Notes: generated by a model not told the origin, from the letters alone. Shown: positions 45,053 to 56,910, numbered from the stretch's first letter. The stretch is 64,000 nucleotides of DNA from Triangularia verruculosa (GCA_033296885.1 MU863907.1:218100-282099), one strand, 5' to 3'. Numbers and translations: made by a program.

Positions 45053-46315
45053 GGTGGATGCCACAGTGTTGACGGGTAACTGCAGTTGGGAGTGAGTTGG
45101 GAAATTGGGTCAGGAGCAGCGAGAAAGGGCGAGCACCGAGGGAAAAGAAGACAACTTGGCAGGAACGAAGCAACCCAGAAAAAGATGCCACGACCAACGA
45201 GGTCATTGCTCCTCACCGCTGGACTCTCAGTGCCGCGGAAGCAGTGGAACATGTCACGATAGCCTGCATCGGCTGCATCAAGGGGGCAGAAGTGAGACTG
45301 GCGGGCATGGCGGGCTGATTGAGCCGGAGGCGGAGATTGATCTGAGAGGGTGAGAACCTTGATGGGCTCCATCTGATAATCTGAGATGATCTGATAAGCA
45401 GATTTAGACCCACTTTTGCTCTTGAGACCCCTGTCACACCCCTTGCTCTTCCCCTTGCTGTCCCCGTGCCTAGGGCCTTTCTTTCTCTCTTTTTTGTGAC
45501 CCAACGTCTGTGCCCTATTTCAACAAATCGTTGGACCCTGCCCTAATTAATAAATTCCTGACCTGACCCCATTCCTTCCGGGCGGAGCATGAAGTTGCCA
45601 AAATGTCGAACCGATACCGCTGTAGAGTCAGAGTGACATCCATGATGGGATCAACGGCAGAGTGCCACCTGCGGCTTCGGATAGAAATGTTCAGAAACTC
45701 GAGAACCTTGAGGGCTGGAACAAGACACTGCCCTCGCGCACCTTGATGGCCATATTTTGATGCCCGCCGCCCGACTCAGCATTAAAGACGATCGTGACGA
45801 CTGCTTGGACCCGTTGCGGAGGGCTTCATCTCCTTGACTCCTTCCCAAATTGACAGACTCCCGCCATGAAAATAGCGCTCATCAACGGGAATGAAACACC
45901 GCTTGTCTAGTAAACATGCATCTCCTCCTATGTGGGCACCCTGCGGGTTGATCTGCAGGTGCAGAGACTGCTCGCTTCAGATATTAGAGCCTGATGCCGC
46001 TGGTCTATTCTGCGCGCTCCGCTGCGTCTGATTCCATCTATTTTCATCTCTTCTTCGGTCCTATCCGGCCTCGAGACCACTGGTCACGCTGCCGCCACCA
46101 AGCAACAGAACCACTGACTGGTACCTTGCCTCCATATCTTAGACCAGGAACCCCAACGGAATCTCCTGTCCCGGCTGGAACCCACCACCATATTCTCGGT
46201 GCCTACCTCATCAATCGAGTGGTACCACCACACCGCTAGCCATCCAGCTCAACCTTGACGACATCCAAAAGCACGCAGAACCACAGACTCGGCTACCCAG
46301 TTTCACCCGTCCACC
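45053..46315. other. Shared divergent upstream region, ATP-grasp ligase / nicotianamine synthase
   Basis: About 1.26 kb. It should contain the promoters of both genes. The upstream part 45053-45504 is open in the ATP-grasp frame and could be coding in a longer form. I see no clear TATA box or site that I can name. Confidence 0.5.
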
Positions 46316-47436
46316 ATGCCTCTGCTAGCCTCCTGGCTGGGCATCGTTAGCCCCACCAAGAAGCTGGACAAATATCCACGTTCGTCCCACGACTCTCTGA
46401 CCATCATTGAAAAGGCCGATATTGTCCAGAGCCAGAAAGCGGATGCTAGAGAAAAAAAGTTGCAACAATTGGTCCGGAGCATTGTCGACACCCATACCGA
46501 GTTAATCACGCTGCCTCACCTGCGACCAGCACCTGCCATCAACAAGCTCTTGGGCAATCTGGTTTCCATCTGCAGTGAAATCCACGATCAGGAGATTGTA
46601 GACAAGGTATGTTTCGATGCAAAGAGGTTCAGGAGCAACTCAGAGGCATCTACTGACAACTTATCACCAAGGTCTTGCGTAACGTGAGCGTCCAGGCTGT
46701 GCTCCCTTCTCTCAGACAAATCTGCGCCCGGTCCGAGTCGTGTCTTGAGCTTCACTGGGCCGAGCACATCTTGGAAGGCCAAACCGAACAGGAAGTTGTA
46801 GAGCGTCTCGAGAGTTTTCCGTACTATGAAAACTACGAGGACTTGACCCGCCTTGAGGTGTGTTCGATACTCTCGGCAACAAAGGTGGCACCGCGACGGG
46901 TTGCATTCATCGGTTCTGGTCCGCTGCCTCTCACGTCATTGTGTCTTTTGCAAGCGCTCAAACATGATGCGGCAGTGAGAAGTCTGACGTGGTCAGCCAC
47001 CGCCTCCACAGCCGCCACAGATAACGCAGCGAATGAGGATCCAGTTGTGCTCAACGTCGACTATGACGAGTCGGCCATCTCGGCGTCTCTCAAACTGAGC
47101 CTTGCCCTGGGAGAAAGAGGAAAAGGAATGGAATTCATTTGTGCCGAGGCGACCTCGGCTTCCGCATCACGAGACCTGGCTGAGTTTGACGTGGTGTACA
47201 TGGCGGCCTTGGTGGGCATTACACAGGCAGAGAAAGAAAAGATCATGCTGGAGGTGGTCGCCCGGATGAGGAGGGGGGCCTTGTTGGTGATCCGTAGCAG
47301 CTGGGGCTTGCGAACATGCCTATACCCGGAAGTCGACTTTGCAACTGAGACACTGCTGAAGAGGCTTGAGCCCTGCGTGGCGGTACATCCCTACAATCAG
47401 GTGGTCAACTCAGTCATCGTCGCCAGGGTTCGCTAG
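46316..47436 (+). CDS. Nicotianamine synthase
   Basis: Two exons (46316..46606, 46672..47436), 351 residues; the intron has a GTATGT donor, phase 0. Nicotianamine synthases condense aminobutyl groups from S-adenosylmethionine into the metal chelator nicotianamine; plant enzymes join three. Diagnostic features: F-P-Y-Y-E-N-Y-E-D-L-T-R-L-E at about residues 146-159, matching the plant F-P-Y-Y-x-N-Y-x-x-L-x-x-L-E; the SAM-binding loop R-R-V-A-F-I-G-S-G-P-L-P-L-T-S (G-S-G-P at 178-181); N-V-D-Y-D near the second ligand position; F-D-V-V-Y-M-A-A-L-V-G; and R-G-A-L-L-V-I-R-S-S-W-G-L-R. Length agrees with plant and fungal members (about 300-350). Cytosolic; no signal peptide. The closest neighbour is the divergent ATP-grasp ligase. 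Confidence 0.93.
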
Positions 47437-48995
47437 TCATATGCTCACCGGACTCGGAAAACACTGGTAATCAAACTGGACTCAAAATGGCCAGCATTCC
47501 TCCTTTCATAGGATTGGATAATATACCCAACTTGTGATAATCATCATATTTTTCGCATTGGTGGTCCGAGCCAGAACACGTTCTTCCGCATCAGCCGCTG
47601 CCGGTATCGGGATTCTGAGTATCCAGGATAGGTTGGTTCGATACCGTAGCAATGGGACCAATTTTATCCGGCCGTGTCATACCCCACCATTATGGTTCGA
47701 AGTTCTGTGGCTTCTGTAGGCCATTGTCGGTTTACCCAAAAGGTGTGCGAGCAAGTACGAGGTTTAATCAAGATACGAGTCGATAGTACGGGTCGTGAAC
47801 CAATCGCGTTTTCCCCGCTGCCACTATGTTGATGCATTTTACCTAAGATCGACCTCAGCCCTACGAACAAGAATAAGCAAGATGAATAAATCCTCCGCCG
47901 GCAACCGGGTTACTGTGAAATACCAGATTAGAGCGGGCTATGGGCTTGATCGCATTCTGCTGGTGCCCTTTTCAGCCACTCCGAAAGCCCTTTACTGAGA
48001 TCTTCCAATGGGAAAGTGAGGTCCGCTGAGGAGCTGGGCGGTGCAGGTCATCAGCCCCCTACCTGCCAGCCCGACCAACGCACCACATTTCAAAAACGGA
48101 GTCAAAAAGATGAGCAGGTTCAATTAAGCCCAGCATCCTCAGATGCAGGATTGAAATTTCCCATTTTACTTACCAAGGCTCATACGAAGGAAATCCAAGA
48201 CAATAGAGCGTTACTGGAATTCTGCGGCTGAGACGAGAAGCGAGGGGAAGATATGATGTCGTTACTTGGCGTCAACGGATACAGCACCGGATTGGACATT
48301 ATCATCTACCTGCACCGGGGCACGTGCAAGATCTCGTATTCCGGCAAGCGGTGACCGTCGTACATACATACCTCCGGAGCTCATGATCTAGTCTTCACTT
48401 ACCTGTTCAATACCACTATGCCGACCAACAAAGGCGGAAAAATCAGCGGCAGCTCGGAAGATGCAAGACATGCCACCCATCAGAACACTTGGGCCAAGGC
48501 TCGTGATGAAAGGAATACATTGCTTGCAGGATTTACACGTAGGAACGTACCAGAGATCTCATACTTTACACCGGTAAAGATGAAAGGATAGGTAGGTACC
48601 TTAGGTATGTCCAGTGGAAAACAATCTCACCGAGAAAGGTATGGGAGGGTGAGAATCCAGTGGGCTGAGGTGTACCTAAGTGCTCCGCCGAGAACATGTT
48701 TACTGACACTCTATTCTTAGCAATCGGGTTTCCGTACCTGAAGGAGGGAGGCCGTGGAGAGGCAGTGTGACGATGATGCTATGGTCATGAGTTGTAGCCA
48801 GTGTCGTGATGCGTGAACCAGGTGAGTGCCGGCAGAGAGGTGATCGTGTATATAACCTCGCTGTCTTCCGCCTGGTCGGTCTCATCATCTCATCATCAGT
48901 CTCATACAATCTTCACATTCACAACAAGCTTTAACAACCACTGCCATACCACAACCTCAATCGTACCTCAATATCAAACACCAACACACCTAAAG
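47437..48995. other. Intergenic region and promoter of the secreted But2-like gene
   Basis: About 1.56 kb. It holds ATAGGTAGGTACCTTAGGTA around 48588-48607, a strong example of the recurring TAGGTA motif. No gene is recognised. Confidence 0.5.
48849..48855 (+). promoter_or_regulatory. TATA box, probable
   Basis: TATATAA about 140 bases upstream of the start codon of the secreted But2-like protein, followed by a CATCATCT-rich and CA-rich leader. Position and leader composition fit a strongly expressed fungal secreted-protein gene. Confidence 0.5.
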
Positions 48996-49586
48996 ATGTT
49001 CTCCAAGGCCACCTTCGTCGCTCTTCTCACCTCCTTGGCCCTCACCTCGGCTGCCCCTACCGAGGAGATCTCGGCCCGCCAGGCCCCGGCTGAGATTGCT
49101 CCCACCACCGTCATCGGGCACGCTCTCGCTGATGCTTGGGACAACTACTGCTCTGCGCCGACTTCTTATGGCTACCTCGCCCGTAATGTCTGGAACGGCC
49201 AAGAATATGGCCAGACTACCCTCTTCACTTTCACGTACCCTGCCGGGTCGGCCGGCAAGCAGTGCTGGCTCGACTTCTACCACGCTCAGCCCAGCTGGAT
49301 CTCCAACACCAACGGCATCCAAGTCGACGTCTTCACCTCCTGGGGCGATAACACGTGCAACGCCGGCGACAAGTCCAACAAGCGTGACGTCAACCTCGGC
49401 CGTCTTAACGTTCCGGCAACTGGCGCGGCTACCTGGGCGGCCAAGTACAGCACTTCGCTGACGCAGAAGGGCCCTTGCAAGGCTCCTGGCACCGTCGAGA
49501 GGCTCGAGTTGGTGGCTGTCGGTGACAACGCTGGTCTCTCTTACCCCCAGGGTCCTGGTGCCGGTTTGAGAATCCTGTACGCTTAA
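48996..49586 (+). CDS. Small secreted protein, But2 C-terminal-domain-like
   Basis: Intronless, 196 residues from the ATG at 48996. M-F-S-K-A-T-F-V-A-L-L-T-S-L-A-L-T-S-A is a signal peptide, followed by a short propeptide-like segment ending in A-R-Q. The mature protein has four cysteines (for example Q-C-W-L-D-F-Y, N-T-C-N-A-G and G-P-C-K-A-P-G), enough for two disulfides, and is rich in aromatic and beta-strand-like stretches such as T-L-F-T-F-T-Y-P-A-G and V-D-V-F-T-S-W-G. The layout resembles fungal proteins labelled as ubiquitin-3-binding protein But2 C-terminal domain, a beta-sandwich secreted family. The exact function is unknown; cell-wall or host-surface roles are guesses. Base use is GC-rich at third positions, suggesting high expression. 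Confidence 0.75.
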   Translation: MFSKATFVALLTSLALTSAAPTEEISARQAPAEIAPTTVIGHALADAWDNYCSAPTSYGYLARNVWNGQEYGQTTLFTFTYPAGSAGKQCWLDFYHAQPSWISNTNGIQVDVFTSWGDNTCNAGDKSNKRDVNLGRLNVPATGAATWAAKYSTSLTQKGPCKAPGTVERLELVAVGDNAGLSYPQGPGAGLRILYA

Positions 49587-51110
49587 ACGGGACAGAGCAA
49601 GGTGGACTTGTTGATGTTTAGAAGGAGGAGTGAGAGACATATTGAGGAGGGGGTTGATCACTTGATCGCTTTCTGAACTTTCCTTTAGCATGTTGATACT
49701 GATATTTTCAAAGCATGGGCACTTTCCTTTTTAGTTTATTTCATAGAGAATTAATTATCATTGGCCATTTCCATATCAAGAGTTTTTTGGATTAGTTATG
49801 TGAGTTGGACGAGAAGGAGCAGTGCCGGGGGCGTGGGCCGGTGCTTGCCCTAGAGCGTGCCACCCTTTCGGAAGTCACCACCCTCGACACAAGCCCGGGT
49901 GTGGCTGCTCCCATCATCTCACCCGCAGCCCCGACCGCGAATATTGGCCGAGCCTGCATCTTCGCAGATTTCTGGCATCCACACTCGACTTTTGTTTCCA
50001 CGCCTTCGCCGTGCTTCTAAAATCAACTGCAGTTACGATGACCTCGACATCGGAATGTAATTCCAACTTTAAAGAGTCCTTTGTCAGTTCCCTTTCATCC
50101 TCGCAGTGGTTTTAGAGATGGCCTGCTGTAATACGAGCCTTTTGCCCAGGCATAACGGCGGCGTGGCGAATATGCCCATTCCAATGTGACGAAATACTGA
50201 CAAGGGCTTATTCAGCTTACAGTGACAATTCACTGAGTATTGACGCCGAAGAGAAAAATCCCATGGTTCATGACCAGGTCATAGATCGGGAGCTGGACCT
50301 TTCAAGCGAAGTGGCGTCGGTGCGAGCTTGCTTCTCCGCAGATGCTGCGATGCAAGCCGCTCGTCACTCCGGTGTGGTTCGCCAGCAAAGCCACGTTCTG
50401 CAGCCGAAAAAAGGGCTTGCAGCGCGAATCGATAATGCCCACTGATCCTGGCTTGTGAGCAAACCAAACCAAAACCAACGATCGTCGACCTTGTGAATCC
50501 CCTCCCCTCGCTTTTCTCCAAGCCAAGCTAAACCGAGATGCGGATGCCGCGGAAGTGCCCTTCTGGGCTGACTGGCCGCTGATGCTGTCGGCATGTCCAA
50601 GAAGCCAATTACACTGTCTCAATCCGGCGATCTTGCTACCGTTCTAATGCACGTCTGACAGCTTTCCCGATGCTACTCATCTGTTGTTCCCAAGAGCGGC
50701 TTCGACTCCTTCGACGGTGGTGCTGATATGCAGCTGAAAGCCAGTGACAGCATCCAAGCTAACCTGTTTGGTCACACCATCCTTGCTGCTTGACCATCAG
50801 GAAGGCCAGACCACCGGTTGATCAGTCACACCTCCGCCATCCTGATGCGGCAGGGATGATCACCGTAGCAATGACCTGGTGCTGTTAAGCACGATACCCT
50901 TCCTCGCTGCAGAAGCCAGTGGATCGGGAACGAGGATGGCAGACCCTGAGAAAGGTGGCATATACCCGAGACACCCTGACCGACAGCTGCGTGAGCTCCT
51001 TTCTACATCTCTTCTTATCTTTTGCCGACTACTTTACCTGGTCTTTACTGTTTCGCTTCTTCGAAGCTCGTCCAGACTGACCTCGAGTTTGGGAAATTGT
51101 ACGGTCTAGC
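49587..51110. other. Intergenic region
   Basis: About 1.5 kb. Short open frames on both strands (for example 49805-50115 and 50279-50622) lack domains. It should contain the promoter of the beta-propeller membrane protein. Confidence 0.5.
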
Positions 51111-52713
51111 ATGGCGAGATCGGTATCCACACGGTGGCATCTAGGCTACTGGGTGGTTCTTGTGTCGCTATCTACACCATCGCTATGCGGGTCTATGGCA
51201 GCTTGGTGGACCGACTTAGGGCCCTCGTTTGTGCTTCAAAATGCTTCTACTGGCCTTCTTACCTACTCCTTCTGCCATAGTAACAGCACTCCCATTTATC
51301 CGCAGGATCCCCCGATCGCCCTCAGGACCACGTACGCCCCCAAAAATGGAACCGCCCTGGCAGCTACTGGTTGGTATGACCAAATAGGGTCAACTTGGGC
51401 CTCGGTTTTCTATCAGAATAACAATGATGATATTGTCAACGCCGTTTATAAGTGCGACAACAGGACGGGATTATACGAGCAGCAAGAGACCAATGTCATC
51501 TCTGATCGAATCGGGACCCCAAATCCACATACAAGTACAGGCTTGTCAGTTACCTTGCTAGGAGAACAAGAAGGCTATCGTGTCTTCTATCACGACAGAG
51601 CAAAAGCTCTCCAGTCTTTGCAGTTCCAGGCAACCGACGGCTGGTCATATGGCAGCCCGGTCTCGAGCAACACCAACCGGTCGAGCATGGAGATCCATTC
51701 GATGTTTTCGGGAGTTCGCAATGTCACTGTCGTGACACCGAGAGATGCCAAAAACATGGAAACTGCTCGGCTCAATGTTGACAGCACCTACTTCATTGGT
51801 AATTACTTTTTTGTTGTATGACACTAATTCCTGTTTGAGTATCTCTAACCAACCAGCAGAAACGTTCCCAGCATCTCTCCGAGGAGGGATGAACAATACG
51901 AGCGCATCTAATCGCACATCGTTTCCATATGATACATCAGCCACGCCATCGTTCGAGCTGGAGGCATGGGATGGCACTCCGAAAGCAATCGGGATTGCCA
52001 TTGACACCAAATTGACCCGCCACATCTTTTACATCGGCACGGATCGCGCGGTGCATTGGATCGCTGCCTTTGTATCCGGCAAAGTGGAAGGTGGCTTCCG
52101 TGCCCAGCCCGGCCAGAACGCAGAGATTTGGCCGTTGGCTGATGAGCCGAATTCCGATTTCACCATTGCTAGTCACATCGAAAGCAGCAGCATTCGACTA
52201 TACTATGTAAGTGACGGCCGAATCATCGAAACGAGATATCGTGATGGCAACTGGGCAACCGCCATTCCTGTGGAAACTTCAAATACAACAGTGATTGTCG
52301 ATGAAGGCACAGGTGGAGGAGACGTTGGGCTTACAGCTGGAGCCAAAGCTGGAATTGGTGTTGGCGTCAGCGTTGGTGTGCTTCTCATTGGCGCAGCGGC
52401 AGCAGCTTTCTGGATTCTTCGCAGGAAAAAGACTGCTCCCCCAGATGAGGAGACCACTACCGCACCCGATCCTGCGGCAACAACGGGCCCCCCTATGTCT
52501 GAAACCGGTAGTCCAGACGCAACCTCTTTCGGGGCTGAGGTCGCGCGTACTGGTAGTGGGCTCAGTGGGGATAAATGGGATGCTGAGGTCAAGGATAAAG
52601 CTGTCACGCCTCCGCCGAGGGAGCTTGAAAGTCCAAATCTAGCGTCTGAGCTGCCTGAGATTCACGATAGGAATGAGCTTCCCACCAAGCATCATGTTAC
52701 AGAGCTTCCATGA
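51111..52713 (+). CDS. Single-pass membrane protein with extracellular beta-propeller (fucose-lectin-like)
   Basis: Two exons (51111..51798, 51860..52713), 513 residues; the intron's GTAATT donor is somewhat unusual. The N terminus (about residues 11-28, W-V-V-L-V-S-L-S-T-P-S-L-C-G-S) is a signal peptide. Residues 30-380 carry repeated aromatic/W-D/G-x-x patterns and many N-x-S/T sites: W-Y-D-Q-I-G-S-T-W-A-S-V-F-Y-Q, G-Y-R-V-F-Y-H-D, I-F-Y-I-G-T-D-R-A-V-H-W, and I-R-L-Y-Y-V-S-D-G-R-I-I-E. These resemble blades of the fucose-specific lectin (AAL/AFL) propeller fold. A glycine/valine/alanine membrane helix lies at about 394-416, G-V-G-V-S-V-G-V-L-L-I-G-A-A-A, followed by R-R-K-K and a disordered cytoplasmic tail of about 95 residues. 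The lectin function is inferred from the fold only. Confidence 0.78.
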
Positions 52714-53987
52714 GGATTCTAAGGAGTAACTTTGTCGGCGCATGTGGTATCTCATGATCAGGGGGTGTTTGCATGGGAGGTAACCAGTTAGCGGGAAACT
52801 TTACGGTCTTTGATGTTACTATACCAGGGGCCTTTGAGCGGAGTAAATTTCATGAGCGTGTTAAAGGGGCCTATACGGAACTCTAAATGATCGGTAAAGG
52901 TCATCTTGACGCTGCTGCTGATGTCTGTAGTGAGGTGCCCAAGGTTCAAACTTGCGAGGGCGCTACCTCCAGCTACCTGTACTCAGAAGATGAGAAATCA
53001 AAAACCCAAAATAAACCCGATCCCGGACAGCCTGGCTTGCCAAAGTTCCACTAACGAAGAGAGAAAAAGAAATACCAACGAGCTCCACGCTTGATTTCCT
53101 GTTGGGGAACGGCTGAGCAAGGGTGGCATGAGTGGGATGGCGTTGACGGATGGTCTGCCGATCTCTGACGGTCTCACTGCATTGTTGTCCACGCCCGACT
53201 TTGCGGGCCAACCAATAGAAAGGTAGACCGCTACACCCCGTCGTTTCATTTGGGGCTTCTCAGGTGGGATGCTGGAGAACTTTCGGGAAGGATGGTATTC
53301 GACGGAGTGGAGGTGTTGAATTTATGGTGAACCATTGTTTAATTTGTCTGCGCAAGTTGGGGGATTTTTGACAGAGTATGTGAGATATTAAGCTTGGTTG
53401 AGTAGGGGTGAGACAGCTGTACCTGATTGTGATTTTGTTGTTATGGGTATCTTGCGTCAGCGAATTCACAGATTTTCGCTGTGAGGCCATTTTCACATCA
53501 CACATATCTGTCGTGAGTTTCCTTCGTATTTTGGGGGAGCTCCCAAACACCCGGCAGCACAGCTTTGCCATCCGTGGGCCGGAACGTGTAGTGTCTTGCT
53601 CTTATTAGATATCATGTGGTGTTGAACTCCTGCCGTGATAGCTTTCTCATATACTTACCTCCTCGTTGCATTAATGGTTGGCAGGCGTTTATAATTCACT
53701 TTTGATTGAACAATATTCTGTATATAACGGATGCTCCTTCGTGCCAACCTGGTTTCTGTTGGAACAGGGCAATGGGGGAGGCTATGTCGGTTGAACATAC
53801 AGAGCCAGTCGATTGGTTCCATTTCTCACACTCTTGTTCTATGCGGGGCAACTAGCGAAAGGAGTCCATTGCAAGTTTTGTCATGACATCGACTTCATAT
53901 TGTGGCTACTTTGCTAGCGGACGGATTTCGACGAATCGGCATATATGCCCAGTTTGGTATCCTCTGTAGGCAATCTGTCATATCTAT
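52714..53987. other. Convergent intergenic region
   Basis: About 1.27 kb between the propeller gene and the 3' end of the zinc-less dehydrogenase gene. No gene is seen. Confidence 0.5.
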
Positions 53988-55121
53988 CTAATCAACCTTG
54001 ACAACAACCTTCCCAAAGTGTGACCCACTCGCGAGGTACTTGAACGCTTCACTCGCCGCCTTGAAGCTAAACACTCGATCGACCACAGGCCGAATCTGAT
54101 GCTTCTCGTAAAACTGACACATCTCTTCGAACCTGTCCTTCGGACCATTGATAATGCCCTTCAGCGTGACTGTCCTCCGCAGAGCCAAGAGATTTAAGTT
54201 TGGTCGCGCTTCGCCGGCCTTATCTTCTCGACCTGACACATACCCGACACACGAGATCAGCCCACCAAAGCCAATACAGTCGAGAGATTTGTAAAGTGTC
54301 CCGGCACCACCGGTCTCGATGATGACGTCCGCGCCTGCATTACCCGTGATCTTCATGACCTCTTCTTCCCAGCTAGGATTGGTTCGGTAGTTGATGACGT
54401 GGTCTGCACCAAGAGCCTTGGCTTTTTGAAGCTTCTCATCTGACGAGGAGGTGATGATGGCTAGTCACTGTCAGTAAACACAAGCAGACATTGCTGCTGC
54501 TGACTGCTTACTCTTTGCGCCGCTGGCCTTGGCAATCTGAAGACCGCTGATGCTAACACCGCCTGTACCCTGAAGAACAACTGTCTCGCCATCCCCTCGA
54601 ATTTCACCCATTGGCTGCATGCCATTGATAGACATCCACGCCGTCACGGCAGCAATGGGCAAACAGCTCGCCTCTTCGTCAGTGAGATGTTTGGGAGCCC
54701 GAACAAGACCGGTGTTGGGAAATATGCGATATGTCTGAAGACACCCGTCGAGCGGCTTGCCCAGTCCAGTGGCAAGATGCTGCGCATTGACTTGACCGCT
54801 GAGATGCGACTGAAGGAAGGTCGACACAACCCGATCGCCCACCTGCCACGCATTGGGATCGGTGCTTTCATCGCCAACCGCGACGATGATCCCGCACATG
54901 TCCGAGGTTGGCACTAGTAGCTTCTTGGGCTCGCCCGGTTTATCGTAATAGTTGTACAGGCCCATTACGACCTCTGTGTCGCGGTAATTGAGTGACACAG
55001 CGGAGATCTTGACTAGGACTTCATCTTTGCCTGGCTTTGGCATCGGGATTGTGTCCGTCTTGAGGTTTTCAATGCCATCCTGGTCGGTGAGCCAGCGCAA
55101 AAGTTGGCGGTTGTTGGTCAT
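53988..55121 (-). CDS. Zinc-less medium-chain NAD(P)H-dependent oxidoreductase
   Basis: Two exons, complement(53988..54460, 54512..55121), 360 residues; the 51-nt intron has a GTAAGC donor and keeps phase. An in-frame extension upstream of 55121 has no better start and reads as low-complexity. The enzyme belongs to the medium-chain dehydrogenase/reductase superfamily, quinone-oxidoreductase-like branch. The GroES-like domain has V-L-V-K-I-S-A-V-S-L-N-Y-R-D and C-G-I-I-V-A-V-G, where zinc enzymes would carry cysteine and G-H-E; no catalytic zinc ligands are present. The Rossmann part has V-V-L-Q-G-T-G-G-V-S-I-S-G-L, A-L-G-A-D-H-V-I-N-Y, and D-V-I-I-E-T-G-G, and ends with H-F-G-K-V-V-V-K-V. Substrate is unknown; likely reduces quinones or enones. 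Confidence 0.9.
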
Positions 55122-55896
55122 AGTTGGGCGAATTGAGAGTGTTGTTGTGGTACGCTCCTGAGATGCCTCTGGTAATGATGTAATTATCTTTGGTGCTCTT
55201 TCTGTCCTCCATTTCCATGCAGGACGCCGAGTCCACCCACTCATCTTCTTGACGATTACGTAGCCGACTTTTGGGACGGTGGAACCTGATTACGTACGAA
55301 GTCCATTGGTCAGCGATCAGGAGGAATAATTGAAGAACCGCCGTGCTGATGCCACGGTGCCAAGTTGTTCCGACACTTTGCACGGGCAGGTTTCAATTCA
55401 TCTTCGAGAATTATGATGCGCTGGGTGTTGTGGACCGTGCACCCCCTTCTTCCTTGAATAGGGGTCAAACAAAACAAACACGTCTGTATTTCTCCGCACC
55501 TTCTCGGGAACCAAATGTACAACGTCTGCTGCTATCAGGTCAATCTGGGGATGCAGGTCCCCATGCTATGCTGTTGAGAGTTATATAGCCAAGCACCCAC
55601 ATGACCGCCGGCTATTTCCCTCTGGGCTGAATGAAAAGCAAAATTGGACGACGACCATTGGGCAAACCAGCTTTCTCAGCGCGGTTGGAGTTAATATGGC
55701 TTTCCCACCTCAATCTTCCATAGAGATTCCCCGCAGATCTATGCCGGTATATGGTTTATGGCCAAATGATCGTTTCTAGCAGACGGCATAACAAAGCACA
55801 GAGATCTAATGTCGGGAATAAATAGGTATGTAACGCAGATACCTGCGCCCAAGCCACTCTTCTCCCATCCGTACATATAAGAAATAACCACCGAAA
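55122..55896. other. Divergent intergenic region
   Basis: About 775 bases between the dehydrogenase start (minus) and the secreted protein start (plus). AT-rich stretches occur near 55810-55890. No gene is seen. Confidence 0.5.
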
Positions 55897-56724
55897 ATGC
55901 TCACCCTCTTGATCGCCTCCCTCATCCTAGGGGTTACCAGTGCCCTCTCTCTTCCCCGCCAGGCTGAGCCGATCGAGGGAGAAGGATGCACCCGCGATCT
56001 GCTCGCTCGCCTCACAGAGTCTTACCTCTCCGCCCAAACCATCGGCGATCCTTCCATCCTTTCTCCATCGCCCGAGGTTTCTTACACTGAAGACTTCCGC
56101 GCCATCTCAATCCGCGATTCTGTCCTCAATCAGCCTCTACGTATCGACCACAACCGCTCCTTGCTTGACACGACTCAATGCGCTACTTACACGGAAATCA
56201 TTGTCACCGACCCGGCCAACCCCAGGGTGATTGGCACGCAAATCCGGCTTGACGCTGCGGGGGAGAACATTGTTAAGATTGAGACCTTGGCCACCAAAGA
56301 GGGCGACTGGGCCTTCAACGCCAGCCTGACGTATCAGTATGCTTCAAGGGAAACGACGAATGGCTGGTGGTTTACCATCCCCGAGGCGGACCGTGACACA
56401 AGAGAAACGGTTCAAGCTGCGGCAGACGCGTATCTGGATTTGTTCAACGACCCCACGGTGGTGGTTCCTTGGGGGACGCCATGCAATAGGTTGGAAGGGA
56501 GCTGGTATACTGGGAACGGAAGTTTAACGGACAGCTGCAATGTGGGGGTCCCGTCTGGCGTGCCGATTACGCAGAGGAGGTACGTAATTGATGAGACGGT
56601 AGGGACGGTGGATGCGTTTGTGCTCTTTGGAACGAGGCCGGATAGCCATGAGTTTAGGATCGAGAAGGGGAAGTTGAGGCTGGTGCATACTTTGACCGTG
56701 ATGAGAAACGGAACTTTTCTCTGA
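55897..56724 (+). CDS. Secreted protein of unknown function (SnoaL-like fold possible)
   Basis: Intronless, 275 residues from the ATG at 55897. M-L-T-L-L-I-A-S-L-I-L-G-V-T-S-A is a signal peptide, and L-P-R-Q may be a kex-type propeptide. The mature protein has a helical start, C-T-R-D-L-L-A-R-L-T-E-S-Y-L-S-A-Q, typical of the DUF8021/SnoaL-like fungal secreted proteins; then V-S-Y-T-E-D-F-R-A-I, C-A-T-Y-T-E-I-I-V-T and I-G-T-Q-I-R-L. A second A-A-D-A-Y-L-D-L-F-N-D-P helix and W-G-T-P-C-N-R-L-E-G follow, and it ends with F-R-I-E-K-G-K-L-R-L-V-H-T-L-T-V. Four cysteines after the signal peptide suggest two disulfides. Several N-x-S/T sites. Function unknown. Confidence 0.75.
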   Translation: MLTLLIASLILGVTSALSLPRQAEPIEGEGCTRDLLARLTESYLSAQTIGDPSILSPSPEVSYTEDFRAISIRDSVLNQPLRIDHNRSLLDTTQCATYTEIIVTDPANPRVIGTQIRLDAAGENIVKIETLATKEGDWAFNASLTYQYASRETTNGWWFTIPEADRDTRETVQAAADAYLDLFNDPTVVVPWGTPCNRLEGSWYTGNGSLTDSCNVGVPSGVPITQRRYVIDETVGTVDAFVLFGTRPDSHEFRIEKGKLRLVHTLTVMRNGTFL

Positions 56725-56910
56725 GAGGAACAGGTGTTCGGGGTGGCAGAGCGTGTTCTGACTAGCCTTGGCGCTGGATAGTTTGACGCACTGGCACCAA
56801 ACGGCCCTACAGATATCTGACACTCGAAATATGATATTCCCTCTGAGGGAACCAATCAACTGTGGCATGGTGGCCATGGAACATTACCTTGTTTTGAGGT
56901 TTCGAATTGC

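Noticed and set aside
45053..45504. N-terminal extension giving a 903-residue ATP-grasp protein
   Set aside because: Translation is low-complexity and basic; the spliced start at 45052 with a GTAAGC intron gives a cleaner N terminus. Not fully excluded.
47631..47645. B-box-like GGTTCGATACC suggesting a tRNA
   Set aside because: No matching T-stem pairing, A box or acceptor stem could be formed around it.
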